DNA of 64,000 nt from Paramecium pentaurelia. Lineage: Eukaryota > Ciliophora > Oligohymenophorea > Peniculida > Parameciidae. Both the position numbers and the translations under genes were made by a program. The notes beneath the pieces are model-generated. The model was not told the DNA's origin and did no database searches. It saw nothing but the letters and a program-made list of their open reading frames with translations. The stretch spans positions 625,836 to 689,835 of the forward strand of contig CAJJDO010000001.1 of NCBI GenBank assembly GCA_905183005.1. The letters run 5' to 3'. Shown in pieces: positions 10,909 to 22,925 of this stretch. Position 1 is the stretch's first letter. Each line of letters begins with the position of its first letter.

Positions 10909-13417
10909 TCATTCAAAAACAAAATCATCCTAGTTTTTATTAATGTCTTATATCATTAAATTAAGAATATCAAGATTATATCCAGCAATCTTTTTCTCTT
11001 TCTTAAAATAAATTTACAATTAAGTTCTAATATTTAGTACTTTCATCATTATTTCATGTGAATTGAATCCAAATCCATCAATCTTATTAAAGATATAAGT
11101 TATTAATTTATTAATGATTATTGGATATTATTTTAAAGCTAAATCTTAATTCATTTCATTAATTAAAGTTACTAAATGTTGATGATGTAGAAATTTCATA
11201 AGAGAACTTAAGTCTGAATTTTAGAGATTATCAAATAAATATTCTGTAACATTTTTATTATAAAATAGATCTTCATTAGGAATTTCACCTAATTCTATAG
11301 TTTCTCTATATTATTTAATCTTTTCCAAAATATCCATTAATTATTCAGTTTCTAATAACTTTTATTATCCAATTTAAACTAAAGTTAAATCTTTTTTCAC
11401 TTAATCTTATCCTTAATCAAATCCAGTTTATTATTTATTTTTATTTTATAATTCCTACATTAATTATTCTTACATTCTCTTTTCTTCTTCTTCTGAAACA
11501 AATATTTATTCTTTGGTTTAAATATATTTCCTAATAACTCCATTTTTTGTTGCTGAATAAAACAAATCTCCAATACATCCAACAACCATTGATTATATTC
11601 CTACTAATGCTTCATTAAATTATAATATTAATTAATATGTATCTCCATCCCAATATTTAATTACATTATCTTTGCATCCACTAAAGAAATAGTGAGTATC
11701 ATTTACTGTTTTTATTTAAATAACTTCAGCAGTATGTGCTTTTAGAGTTTTCTTACAATTTCCGAAATCAGTTGCCCATAATTTAATACTTTTATCTGCA
11801 CCTGCTGAAATAATTATTGTATCATCTGAAGTATAGGCAAAAGTTAAAACAGGTAATGAATGTCCATATAATTCAAGATATAATTTATGAGAATCACAAT
11901 AATAGATTGATACAATATTATTCATTTGTGCAAATGCATAATAATTACCATCATAAGAAAATTAAGCACTTCTAATATTTTCTTTTAAATAGATAGTATT
12001 AACAACTTAGAATTCTAAACACTTTTAAGTTTTATTATAAAATAACTCTACAAAGTTTACCTTTTTATCTATTTCAGTTGTCATTATTACTAAACCATTA
12101 AATGCCTTACAATTTTCATGGCATTCAATACTATTAATATTTGAATTATGAATTTTTTATTCAAATATTACTTCATTTTAATTCATATCAACTAAATATA
12201 AGATTCCTTACTCATCTCCAACCATAAAATATTTATTTTTTGGTAAAATACATAAAGATGTTAAATTACTTGTATTAGTAAGACTATTAATTTATTAAGC
12301 AGTTTCATTATCAAATTAATAGCATTTATTTGATGCTATTACTAATAATTTATGATCATTCTATGTTAATTTAATTTATTTTATTTATCCTGTAATCTAT
12401 TAAATAGCTACATTATTATTTTCATCCACATTATCATTATTTAATTCTTTTATTACTATTTAATTATCTGATGTGAAAATAAATATTTTTAATAAATTTT
12501 TGAATACTATAGCTTAAAAATATACAATCTTATTTAATTAAGATATAACAGTGCTATAAATTAATGATTAACTAAAGTTTTCAGCTTTTTGCAATTTTTT
12601 TCCTTATTTTGATTTATATACTTCAATTTTCTTTTCATTATCTAAATTATTTTAAACTTTTACTTAAAATCAATAATTTTGATTGAACATATTGGCATTG
12701 TATTGCTCTAATAAAAGATTATCTTTTAATAATGCCATCATTTTCAATCTAACATTTGCCTGATATTAATTAACATGATTTAATTAGAACTTCATCAGAA
12801 TTAGTGCAAATAAGCAAATAATTTTCATAAATACATAAACATGTGACTTCACTATGCATACTTGATAGAGTAGCTACAGAACATTCTAGATTCAAATCCC
12901 ATATTTTTACTAATCCATCTTTACTACCTGATACAATAAATTATTAAGTAATTGCCAGACTTTAATCTTCAAGGCTAATTATTTCTAAAGCAGTAATTTA
13001 GTTTGAGTGTCCTATCAATCTAAATTATAATGATTAATCAGCTAAATCCCAAACAATAATAGATGTGTCACAACTACCACTTATTAAAACAGCCTCACTT
13101 AAAAATACTAATTAAGTTATTTCACTTTAATGGTTAAAAAATCTGCATTATATTTCTTTATCAATCAGATTATATACTATTATTTCACCATCATGATATC
13201 CTATTGCTAAAGTGTTGTCTTTAATAGCAATTTTTGTTATTTTTATATTCTTACCTTCAATTATAATTTATTAAATAATCTCTTGTGTCTTGATATTTAA
13301 CAAAAGTATATATTAATCTACTATTGTATATGCTATATCATTTATTATTACTCCTCCATTGTTACCAATACTACCGAATAGAGTCTCAAATTTATATCCA
13401 AAATAGGCTTTTACCAT
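10909..13417 (-). CDS. WDR3: U3 snoRNP WD40 protein UTP12/WDR3 (DIP2)
   Basis: 828 residues after one 22-nt intron. The start (MVKAYFGYKFETLFGSIGNN) matches the UTP12/DIP2 N-terminus, where M-V-K/R-x-Y is followed by an aromatic and G-x-I. About twelve WD40-type repeats follow, for example LISGSCDTSIIVWDLAD, IVSGSKDGLVKIWDL and ISAGADKSIKLWATD, arranged as two propellers. The C-terminal 170 residues are helical, as in the Utp12 domain. The protein belongs to the UTP-B complex of the small-subunit processome in the nucleolus. Several repeats are degenerate and Gln-rich. Confidence 0.9.
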
Positions 13418-13443
13418 AAATAATTAATTAATTATTATATTTT

Positions 13444-13757
13444 ATGAGTTTTAGAGATATTCTAAATAATACTTAAAAAGTTAAAAAAATAACAAAAGTT
13501 GCTTTCAATGCTTTAGATGAAGATGACAGTGGTTATTTAGAAAGGAAGTTAATAATTATAATACACATTTTAGGGAATTAATTTAAATTCTAAATAATTG
13601 TGCGGATACTTTAAAAATTGAAAGACCATCATCAGAGGAAATGGATGAAATATTAAAAGAATTAGATGAAAATTCAGATGGAAAAGTTTCAGAAAATGAA
13701 TTTTAAAAATTAATTGAGCAAGTCTTAGGTATTATGGCTAAAATAGAAGAAAAATGA
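13444..13757 (+). CDS. Small two-EF-hand calcium-binding protein
   Basis: 95 residues after a 26-nt intron at 13548-13573. Two EF-hand loops are visible: DEDDSGYLERKEL at about residue 27 and DENSDGKVSENEF at about residue 66, each with acidic residues at the calcium-coordinating positions. There is no extra domain. Comparable small EF-hand proteins are common in ciliates, often associated with the cortex or cilia. The gene starts 27 nt from the divergent WDR3 start codon, so the two genes share a very short upstream region. Confidence 0.88.
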
Positions 13758-13799
13758 AAAATATTTTAATTATTATTATTTATATATTTTATTAATAAA

Positions 13800-14054
13800 A
13801 TGGTATTGGCTAAGATAGCATTAGGAACAGCAGGTGCAGTGACTGTTGGATATTTACTTGTTCCACCATTCAATAGAAAACTTGAAAGAAATGTTCTCAG
13901 ACCAATTAGAAATTATAGAAGACACTTATAATAAGAAGATTCATTCAAAACAGAAGTAAAAGTTTTATTAACAAATTCTTAGGAAGAATTCTATCAATTT
14001 TTAGGAAGTGTAGCATTAGGTACCTTGAGAATGTTTACAATCGAAAGCGATTGA
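13800..14054 (+). CDS. Small protein with N-terminal hydrophobic segment
   Basis: 84 residues, intronless. Residues 4-22 (AKIALGTAGAVTVGYLLV) form a likely membrane anchor or signal anchor, followed by a basic stretch (RKLERNVLRPIRNYRRH) and a soluble tail. The charge distribution would suit a small organelle-membrane protein with a basic exposed side. The function is unknown. It begins 42 nt after the EF-hand gene. Confidence 0.75.
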
Positions 14055-14421
14055 ATAATTATTATAGATATTAATATAAAATCTAATACAAAATTATGAA
14101 TTTTATATTATTAAAACTAAATCCATTTTTTGATATTCTTCAAAAAAAAAGTATATGCCTATTTTATTTCTTTTTATATTTTTCATAATAAGGATGAATA
14201 TATATATATATATTTTAAAGTATTGTAAAATAAATTAAACTATATATGAAATTGAATAAGGTATTGGATCTAAAATAATAAACTATTCTTAACTATATAA
14301 TATAATTACTCAGAATGAAATGTATCAAATACTATCAAGAAAATAAATGTATGAATTTTATGAAAGACATTTATTATATCAATATTTTATATTAAGAATA
14401 ATTATTTTATACATTAATTAT
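14055..14421. other. Intergenic stretch
   Basis: AT-rich, containing (AT)n runs and a homopolymeric A run near 14136-14146. An upstream in-frame ATG at about 14350 would extend the next gene by a hydrophobic leader, but this part has non-coding composition and I treat it as 5' untranslated sequence. Confidence 0.5.
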
Positions 14422-16214
14422 ATGAATTGTGAATACCATATTGAAAAAACTTTTTCACATATATGTTTATCAGAAGGATGCAAAAAAAGACTTGTATGTG
14501 ATTTATGCTAACATTGTTAAACACATTTTTTAGTATTATTTTTATGATTATACAGATTCCTGTTCAGGATTTAAATAAAAAGATAACTACATTGTAACCT
14601 AAATGGGCTGAAGCAAAGATCAAACCTGTTCTTGAATTTCTCAAATAGAATAGTTAAAGTGATATAAATACTTTTGAGATAGAATAATAATTACAATATA
14701 TATTTGATGCATTTTTAGGAGAAATTACTTTAAAATTAAGAGAAGTATAGAAGTATTTTATTGAAAAACTAAGAATACTTGCTGAAAATGCTCTAAAGAA
14801 TGTTCAATACTTAAAATAGAGAGTTGATTCAATCTATAATCTATAAGAATTAGGATTGGCATTACATAAATATTAAACTGGCATTTATTCTAAAGAGTCA
14901 TTTGATTAAATAATAAAAGATTACTCAATTAAAATTTCAGGCAATTCAGAAATTTAAAATATTTATTCATATATCACAAATGATGGAGCCAATCATAATT
15001 ATTTAGATTTAATCCAAATAGATTTACATGGTTTTCATTAATTTAAAAGTAGAGTTTTGGGTCATCTTGCAAGATTAAATGATTTTGATTCATTTTTACC
15101 AACCAAATACTCTTAATTACCTTTCAAAAATAATGCTACTTTCAGTTGGAATATTGTTCAAGGTTAGAACAGTCATTCCTTTAATATACAAAATATACAT
15201 AAAAATATGATGGTTGATGAAATATTTTAATCTAAAAGCAAGATAATATGTGTTATAAATCAAAACTAAATTGTATAATATAATCAGAATTTTAAATTTG
15301 TTGGAATCCTTCATTAATGTTAATAAACTGATTTCTATTTAGCACATCATATTGAATCAGATTTATAATTAATTACTAAATGGTAAGAACCAACATATAT
15401 ACATATGTATTCAAATTTTAGAAAAATTAAAATCATAAAAAATGCATCAATTAATCCAATATAATAAATCCTTTTCATTAATAAGTATAATTTATACTGT
15501 AAAGGACATGAAACATGCATATTAACACTTGATAGTAAGGGAATTATTAAAATAAATCCACTCTCTAATAACTATCTCTATGAATTTACTTATGGTTAAG
15601 GTATATAATAAGTATAGATTTTACCTGAATCAAAAAATGCACTTAAATTTTCAACTAGTCATGGATTTGATTCAATTTTTGACTTAGTTTTATGTTCCTA
15701 TTAAAAAAATTAAATTAAATTGGCCATTAGAAGTTTATTTTAATCACAGCCTTTATCAAGAATTTGGGATGACGAATCTTTATCTCATAAACTTGGACTA
15801 ACAGAGCATTGTGAAGTTTATTTCACAATTTTTAAATTGAGTCCCCAAGAAAAAAGTTATTTGAAGTCTTAAAAAGATGTCGAAGGAATAGATTATGTAA
15901 TAGTGACATTATTAAATAATTATGTAACTCTATGGAATTGGAAAACTGGTAACTCAATAAAAATCATAGATGTCTCTGAAAGTTATGGTATTAGAACTAT
16001 GTCATCAGTTCTTGGAGGTACTCTTCTTACTATTATAATTCTTATTGGATTAGATGGTTCTATATATTGGATTAATTGGATGCAAAATAAAGTAATGACA
16101 TGTAAACTAAAGATTGGAAATGATTTATAGATTCATGCTGTATTTTATAATTTTTAACTTAGATGTCATAATGCTTAAATAATTTAGGATAATCCTAATT
16201 CATTGTAGCTTTGA
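14422..16214 (+). CDS. B-box-like zinc-finger protein with long beta-rich C-terminal region
   Basis: 589 residues after one 23-nt intron that begins gtattatttt. The N-terminus holds a compact Cys/His cluster (CEYH, C-x4-C, CDLC-x2-C-x3-H) like a B-box. A helical, Gln-rich segment occupies about residues 45-190, and the rest is rich in short beta-like segments such as CETCILTLDSKGIIKI and YVTLWNWKTGNSIKI, which look like weakly conserved WD40 blades. The B-box/coiled-coil/WD-like order resembles a ciliate TRIM-like family. No RING is visible, so ligase activity is not supported. Confidence 0.75.
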
Positions 16215-16312
16215 GATAACAAACTCGAGCATTTATGACTGTTGCATAATTACTTTATTATTGATAATTAATACTACATTTTACATAAAATTAATAATTT
16301 TATAAAAATAAA

Positions 16313-17079
16313 TCAAATTTTATTTTTTCTGTAGAATAAAATCATATTACAAAAATCTAGAAATGATAATTCTGGCCATTTTTTTTCTATAAAGTGAATT
16401 ACAGTTTTCTCTCTTATTTAATATAATAAGAAATTGCTTAATCTTGTTTCACCAGAAGTTCTTAAGAGAATATCAGGAGAGTTTGGTATCATTAAATGAG
16501 AATTCAATTATTAAAAAAATTCATTTTTAGTTAAACCTTTTGGCATTGATTATATTGCTTTATCTAATTCATTTGTAAAATTATAGGAGAAACAAATATT
16601 TAATCTAAAAGATAATTTTTGATTAGTTTTACTTATATTAAGAATATTTAGAACTATAATTTTCTAGTTCTAATAATTTTGATTTTAATTCTTAATCTTA
16701 TAAGAAATCAAGATCTCCACAACATTTAATTTTAACTTGGTTTTTATCTATAAAATTTAGATCATGTTGTAAATGATGCATTTTTTATTTCATTAATTCC
16801 ATAAGAAATTATACTTCATCTTTTTATCTATTATAATTCTCAATGCTAAAGGCAAATACACTAATTTCTTTAATTCCTAATTTTTAACCCCATTATAGTA
16901 AATTCAAGAAAGATTAATATCCTTAGATATGACCATCTGTTGGTTCCATTTTCCTTTGTTTAGCATATCGTCTACATCTAACTTATAAAATACCGATTAC
17001 CATCCATAATCACACCTACGTGGTTTGGGATAGTACCTAGTTTTAATAATTGAATGAAGGAACTTTGTACAATATTCAT
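16313..17079 (-). CDS. DHDDS: cis-prenyltransferase (dehydrodolichyl diphosphate synthase catalytic subunit)
   Basis: 238 residues after introns of 22 and 28 nt. PNHVGVIMDGNRRYAK is the catalytic motif with the essential Asp; EISVFAFSIENYNR is the FS-x-EN motif; and PDILLRTSGETRLSNFL is the substrate-binding RTSGE motif. This is the UPP synthase fold that makes long-chain polyprenyl diphosphate for dolichol. The C-terminal RxG motif needed by Nus1/NgBR partners is not evident, and the protein ends soon after FCNMILFYRKNK. It is convergent with the B-box gene. ALG8, which uses dolichol, is encoded about 6 kb away. Confidence 0.93.
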
Positions 17080-17294
17080 TTATTTATCGTAATTAAATTT
17101 CAATTTAATTTACATTCATTAATTTATTCACAAAATATATGTGTCATTTTATTATTTTATCCAAATTATATAATTTTTAATTTATTATTATTTAAATGTT
17201 TGAAAAATAAGAATTGGATATATATTTTGTTTATCTTATAAAAGGATTTAGAATTAAAAAGATAAAAAATAACTTATAATTATTTAATTATTTT

Positions 17295-17938
17295 TCATTA
17301 ATTTTATTCCTATTTTAAATCTGATAATGATTCTGGTTCTCCTTATTACTATGATTATTCATTAGATTTATAAAATGCTCTATCCTTTACTAATTCTGGA
17401 TGTTTAAGTTTGATATGCTAATTAAGAGATCCTTCTGCTCTATTTAATTGATAAATTTTATCTAAAAATACCCATATTTTTTTTGACAATTTTCTATTGG
17501 ACAAGTAAAGTGTCTTTCAATTTCTTGGGCTGGTCTTCTCAATCTTTTCTTTCTCTCTTCTCCTGTTTCTTCTACATTTGAATTTAACTCTTGATTTCGA
17601 CGCTACAAATAAGGTGGGATTAAATATTACTTCTAATTTATTTAATTTATTGACTAGTTCATTTTTCTCATTCAAAAGTTCTTTTAACTAAAATAAATTT
17701 CAAATTTTACTTGATTTGTTAGGACTACATTAGCTATATATAATCTCAAGTACTCATTGTAATATTCTAAATTTTGATCCTATTATGGGACTGAGATTTG
17801 AATATGAAAATACCTTATTGTTCATCCTATCCTCCTACATAATTTTAAAATCTCACAGGTTCATCACCCATCATATATTTTGGATTCTCTCCATCAGATC
17901 TAATGGAATTGATAAATAAAATACTTAGCATTACTCAT
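17295..17938 (-). CDS. C2H2 zinc-finger protein
   Basis: 170 residues with five small introns (25, 23, 23, 28 and 32 nt), the densest intron content in the window. One C2H2 finger is clear near residue 122: TCPIENCQKKYG followed by EGSLNQHIKLKHP, spacing C-x5-C-x12-H-x4-H once the last intron is removed. It is preceded by a charged helix (NEKNELVNKLNKLE) and an Arg/Lys-rich segment ending RRPAQEIERH. A role in nucleic acid binding is likely, but a single finger does not allow a function call. Confidence 0.85.
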
Positions 17939-18138
17939 ATTTATAAATTATTAAATATTTTTATTAATAAATTGTCTAAGCAAAATAAAATAAATATTTA
18001 TCATTAATATAACAATCTAAAAAAGACATGAAAACTTTGAAATACAAAATTCAGAATAAATAAAAGTTCAATTTTAGGAATAAATGAGTTTATTAAAGAA
18101 ATAATTGTATTATTATTAATTATTAAATTAACGGATAT

Positions 18139-19359
18139 ATGGATCGATTTATACCAAAAAGTAAATCGAAATTACTATATCAATCACATACATAATCAAA
18201 TTATAACGACGTACAATATATTTAGAATTTAGTTAATGTATCATATAAATGAAGAAAAAGTGTTAAATTTTGGAAACGGAAAATAATAACAGAATTTTCC
18301 AATATCCTTTTTAGATTAGTTACATAATTAATACAGATTGCCATAATAACAAATAGTTAGATAGATAAGTTCAATTCCAGAAAAGATTCTAGATGCTCCA
18401 GACATTGCAGATGATTTTTATCTTAATATATTAGAATGGGGAAATAACAATGTATTATCAGTTGGATTGTAAAATAAAGTATATTTATGGAATGCCTCAA
18501 ATTGTAATGCAAATTTATTAATATTTTAGAACATATTGAATAACTTTTATAAGCAACTTCTAATGTGACATCAGTACATTGGATTAATGATCATATTCTG
18601 GGTATAGGATTTGATGATGCATCTATTAAAATTGTGGATGTTTGTTCTTCATAAACAATTACATAGTTATATTATCATAATGAAAGAGTATCAACAATGA
18701 GTAGTAGTTTTGATTTGTTGTCAAGTTCAGGTAGAGATAATGTTATTTTTAATCATGATCTTAGAGAAAAAAATAATAATGTAGTTGGAGTATTTTAGAA
18801 ACATACTTAAGAAGTTTGTGGATTAAAATGGAATTCATCTGGTACTACTTTAAGTAGTGGAGCTAATGATAATTAATTATTATTATGGGATAGAAGATAA
18901 ATGTCATTACGTTAATCTTGTCAAGGTCATTGTGCTGCTGTAAAAGCTATGGCATGGTGTCCTTGGTTACAAAATACACTTGTAAGTGGAGGTGGTTCTA
19001 ATGATAAAACTATCAAATTTTGGAATGCTGATACAGGAATTTGTTTTAAAAGTATAGACTCAGGATCATAAGTTTGTGCTCTATAATTTTTGCCAAGATA
19101 TAGAGAATTAATATCATCTCATGGATTTTCTAAATTTTAAATTAGTATATGGAATGCTGATTAAATTTAATAAGCTAAATTAGTATAAGAATTATAAGCA
19201 CATAAATCAAGAGTATTACATTTAGGAATATCTCCAGATCAATCTATGCTATGTTCAGCTGCAGGTGATGAAACATTAATATTTTGGAGACTTGGTACAG
19301 AACAAAATAATTAAAATAAATAGGAGATTTGTTCCAGTAAAAATTTATTTCTCAGATGA
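18139..19359 (+). CDS. CDC20: Anaphase-promoting complex activator CDC20/CDH1
   Basis: 390 residues after introns of 22 and 26 nt. The C-box DRFIPKS lies at the very N-terminus; KILDAPDIADDFYLNILEW opens the propeller exactly as in CDC20/FZR1. Seven WD40 blades follow, including LLLWDRRQ, VSGGGSNDKTIKFWNAD and CSAAGDETLIFWRLG. The protein ends NLFLR, close to the Ile-Arg tail that docks on the APC in animals and yeast, here Leu-Arg. CDC20 and CDH1 could not be separated from sequence alone. It should recruit substrates to the APC/C ubiquitin ligase. Confidence 0.92.
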
Positions 19360-19410
19360 TATTACTATTACTTAACAAATTATTTAATAAATATTAATTA
19401 TCTAAATCAA

Positions 19411-21393
19411 ATGATTCGTAGAGATTCTGGTGAAATGTAATAACATGCTTTTAGCTAACCTAATTTCAGCAAATCAACTAAAGATATTCAATCTTCAAGA
19501 AAAGAATATTTATTCTAAAAATTACCTTCTTTAGATTCTACTTAGACTAATAATTTTTCATAAGTTAAGAAAGGTGGTTCTGCTAAATTCATAGAAACAG
19601 ATAGAGTAGATACAGCATAGAAACCTCTTACACCTTAGCAGTAAAAAAAGAAAATAAATTAAACAAAATAAATTGAGGAGACCACTTAATTTGATCTTGG
19701 TTCTAGTCGACATTTTCAAAGATTATTCACTATAAAAAATCATACTAAATCATCTACTGGCAGTGTAAAAACTTAAAGAGAAGATAACACAAGTATTATT
19801 ACAAATCAAATTCCATAAAGAAAATCCAATTATCACCATACTTAATAAATTTTATAATCATAATCCTAAGTTTAATAATAACAATGTCCATTTTCATCTG
19901 GTAAATCAATCAAAGACATAATATCATCATTTAAAGATAAAAAGTAATTAATTTAATTTATTATAGACCAAAAAATGGCATCACTCGTCATAGTGAATTT
20001 GAAAAAATGGAAGGTTTGGATGATTATACCAAAGAATTAAATTCCATTTTAAATAATGATGATCTTATTGGACCTATTCTAAGAGAAGTTATTGAAATGA
20101 AAGGAGTAATTAAATCAATAATAGATTTAAGTAATGGTAATAAACTTACTTATCATTTTGAAACTTTAAAACAATTACATTCAACTCTAAATATAACTGA
20201 TTAAATGTTCAATAGATTCAAATATCTCTATCTTAAATATTTAATTTAATTGAAGATAAATATAGAGACAGTATTTAAATGTGCTTAAACAGTTGAATTC
20301 TATAGAGGAGCCATAGTTACTTAAGTAAATTCCCTATATTATAAAATAGTCTCGTTCTATATAAAATGTTAAAGATAATATTAGAACTATAGCTAAAAAT
20401 ATGTACAGTCAAATCTTTGAAGATTTCTCTCTAAGTCCTCTATTTAAAGGAACTAAATAAGAAGAATAAGCAATTAAATTCAGTAGAATTTTTGGTTTCA
20501 TTTTGGGATCTGCTGAATCTACAAATTTTGTAATGGATTCCATGAGAGATTTTCATAAAGCATTTGAAATTACATCAGTTTAATACTCCATTTTTAAATA
20601 CTATTTATCAGGTTCATTATCAAAACATACTCAAAAAGAGGTTGTTTGGTATGTTTTAGAATAAACTGATGCTTATAAAGCAGCTGTTATCAATTAAGAT
20701 AGTATAAAAGATTTAGTATACAAATAATAAGGAATAGATAATTTTACAAGTGAATTTATCAAATTATGTTAATAAGATTAACTAATTAATAAGAATTTCA
20801 TTCATAAAGTTGGATATGATCAATTTGTAGAACACTCTAAATATTTTTTACATTATGCTTTCAATAAATAAAATAATTGTTTTACACTTGATGATCTGTA
20901 ATCATTTCATTGTTAACATTCAATTAATCATAATCTATATTAAAGTATCAAGGAAAAAATGATGATTTTATTATCTAGATTGAATCCATAAAGAATAATA
21001 TTCTAAGATTTTGAAGATGAATATGATTTGATACTTCCTTATATAACAAATTAAAAATTGCCTTGTGATATTGTAGGCTAATAGAGATTATGTGAATTCG
21101 TTCCTATACTATCAGATGAATTAAAATCAAATGTTGAAATTAAGAACATTTTTGATAGCAATGATGTAAATGTAAATAAGATAGTTTTAAAAAAATTTGA
21201 ATATTTATTATCAGGTAGAAAATATTTTAAAAGATCTGACATTTAAGCTATTCATTCAAGACTCAAAATAAGTGAACATTTATTTGAAAAATTTGTCCAT
21301 CTAGTTGAAAAAGCTATAAGGCAATATGATACTTCATTATTCTGGATGGTGGACGCAATAAAGCTCTGGAAATATATTATTATCACAGTTTGA
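19411..21393 (+). CDS. Protein with four tandem truncated-globin-like units
   Basis: 644 residues after introns at 19944-19966 and 20325-20349. Residues 1-190 are Ser/Gln/Asn-rich and disordered. Four units follow. Each has an aromatic residue at the B10-like position (Y198, Y316, F429, F547) and a His 50-55 residues later (H249, H366, H484, H599). Around each His the pattern is the same without gaps: hydrophobic at -4 and -1, Ile at +5, Phe/Tyr at +10, Phe/Ile at +13, Leu/Ile at +21. His spacing is 117, 118 and 115 residues, the size of a group I truncated globin. Unit 2 also shows a Leu-Ser-Pro-Leu-Phe CD-type segment. Haem binding is inferred, not shown; units 3 and 4 have Phe rather than Tyr. 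The gene starts 51 nt after CDC20. Confidence 0.75.
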
Positions 21394-21567
21394 AATTGTT
21401 TTAATTTAGGATTATATGAAATTCTATTATGAAATATTACTTTATAATAATTTTTTCTATTTCATTTTTTGATATAGAATTAATTTATCTAAAATATTAA
21501 TATTATCAGTTGAATGCTCTAATTTAATCATATAAAATTTATCAATACAAATTCTTATATTTTATTT

Positions 21568-22905
21568 ATGGATTTTTATTAAGAGAATTAATTAACTAAA
21601 GAAGCGGAATTAAAAAAATATAAATATTAAGAAAATGAATCATTTGATTAAGTTGAAAAGAATTAAGATAGAAGTTCATTAAAAGATAATTCTAAATAGA
21701 ATTCTGAAAAAAATAATATCGAAAAGACTATAGATGATAATAGTTAATCAAATTTATAAATGAATAATAAATCATACCAAAATGGTTAATAACAAAATTA
21801 TGTTGACTTTTAAGAATAATAAGATATATCAACTCATCCATATCAACCTAAAACAAAGTTCTCTGAATTAAATAAATTGTAAATTCCATTTTATTGTCAT
21901 GTTAATAAAATGATAAATTATTCAATTGATGAAGAAGAAAAATAGTAAGAAGTAGATTTTCAAAATGGAAAATATAAAGAGGATACAAGTTCAGTTACAA
22001 AGAATAAGTTATTTTTAGATTCAGAATCAACTTAACCAACTTAAAAATTATAAATTGACTAATAGCAAGACTAAAATATATAATATTAAAAGTCCTTTGA
22101 TGAAGCCACATTTCTTAAAAATTAAGCAAGTCAATCATATAAATAATAAAAATATGAAAAAGCAATTGAGTAATATAATTTAGCTTTAGGATTTTGTGAT
22201 CCTCAATTCTTAATAAGATGTCCTCAATAATTATTTGGAGAGTATTAAAAATTAAGAATTTCGGTTATTTTGCATTTAAGTTCATGCTACCTAAATATAG
22301 GGAATCTGAAGTAATGCATTTATCAAATGAATATAGTATTATCATGATTTAAATAGGCAATTTAACTTGATCCACTTAACCCAAAAGTATGGTACAAGAG
22401 AGCTATAGCACATCAATTACAATACAATTATGAGGATGCTTATAAAGATATAGAAGAGGCTTGGAATTTAGTTAAAACTACTACTTAAGACCCAGATATA
22501 TTTAATAAAAGGAAAGAAATTTTAAATTAAATAGATAGTTAATGTTCCTAATAGTCAGTCTATAATGGAAAATTAAGTAAAATAAATTAATTAGAATCCA
22601 TATCATTACTAAGTGATTTAAAAAAAACAAATTCTATTACATCTAATTTGATCATTGGAAATAGAAACATGAATTTTGCAAATATTATTTTTAAAATTAC
22701 TACTTCAACTATTTTAGCATCTTGGATAACTAAATATTTATTAAAAGAAAAACTGTTATCAAAAAATGGACTAATAAAAGCATTAACAATCTTTTTTACA
22801 ACAGCTTCATATATCATGGCTGTTAAAAAATGGTAGTAATATACTTTAACAACAATTACTTTAGGAATTTTGGTAATTGGTTTAAAAAGAAAAAGAAGGG
22901 TATGA
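21568..22905 (+). CDS. TPR protein with C-terminal membrane anchor
   Basis: 438 residues after one 21-nt intron. The first 190 residues are Gln/Asn/Lys-rich and low in complexity. TPR-like helices follow: YEKAIEQYNLALGF, LHLSSCYLNIGNLKQC, and AIQLDPLNPKVWYKRAIAHQ with the canonical TPR residues. The C-terminus has two hydrophobic segments (around FANIIFKITTSTILAS and YTLTTITLGILVIGL) ending in basic KRKRRV, suggesting a hairpin or tail anchor. This layout resembles tail-anchored TPR co-chaperones such as FKBP8 or TOM70-like receptors, but no FKBP domain is present. Membrane identity is unknown. Confidence 0.78.
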
Positions 22906-22925
22906 GTATTATTATTAATAAATAT

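Noticed and set aside
14200..14220. (AT)n runs as origins or regulatory sites
   Set aside because: Short AT dinucleotide runs are common across all intergenic regions here and have no distinguishing feature.
19360..19410. Fusion of CDC20 with the multi-globin protein
   Set aside because: The only candidate intron (19 nt) leads into a frame that meets TGA and does not match the globin gene frame. The Leu-Arg C-terminus is also a sensible CDC20 end.
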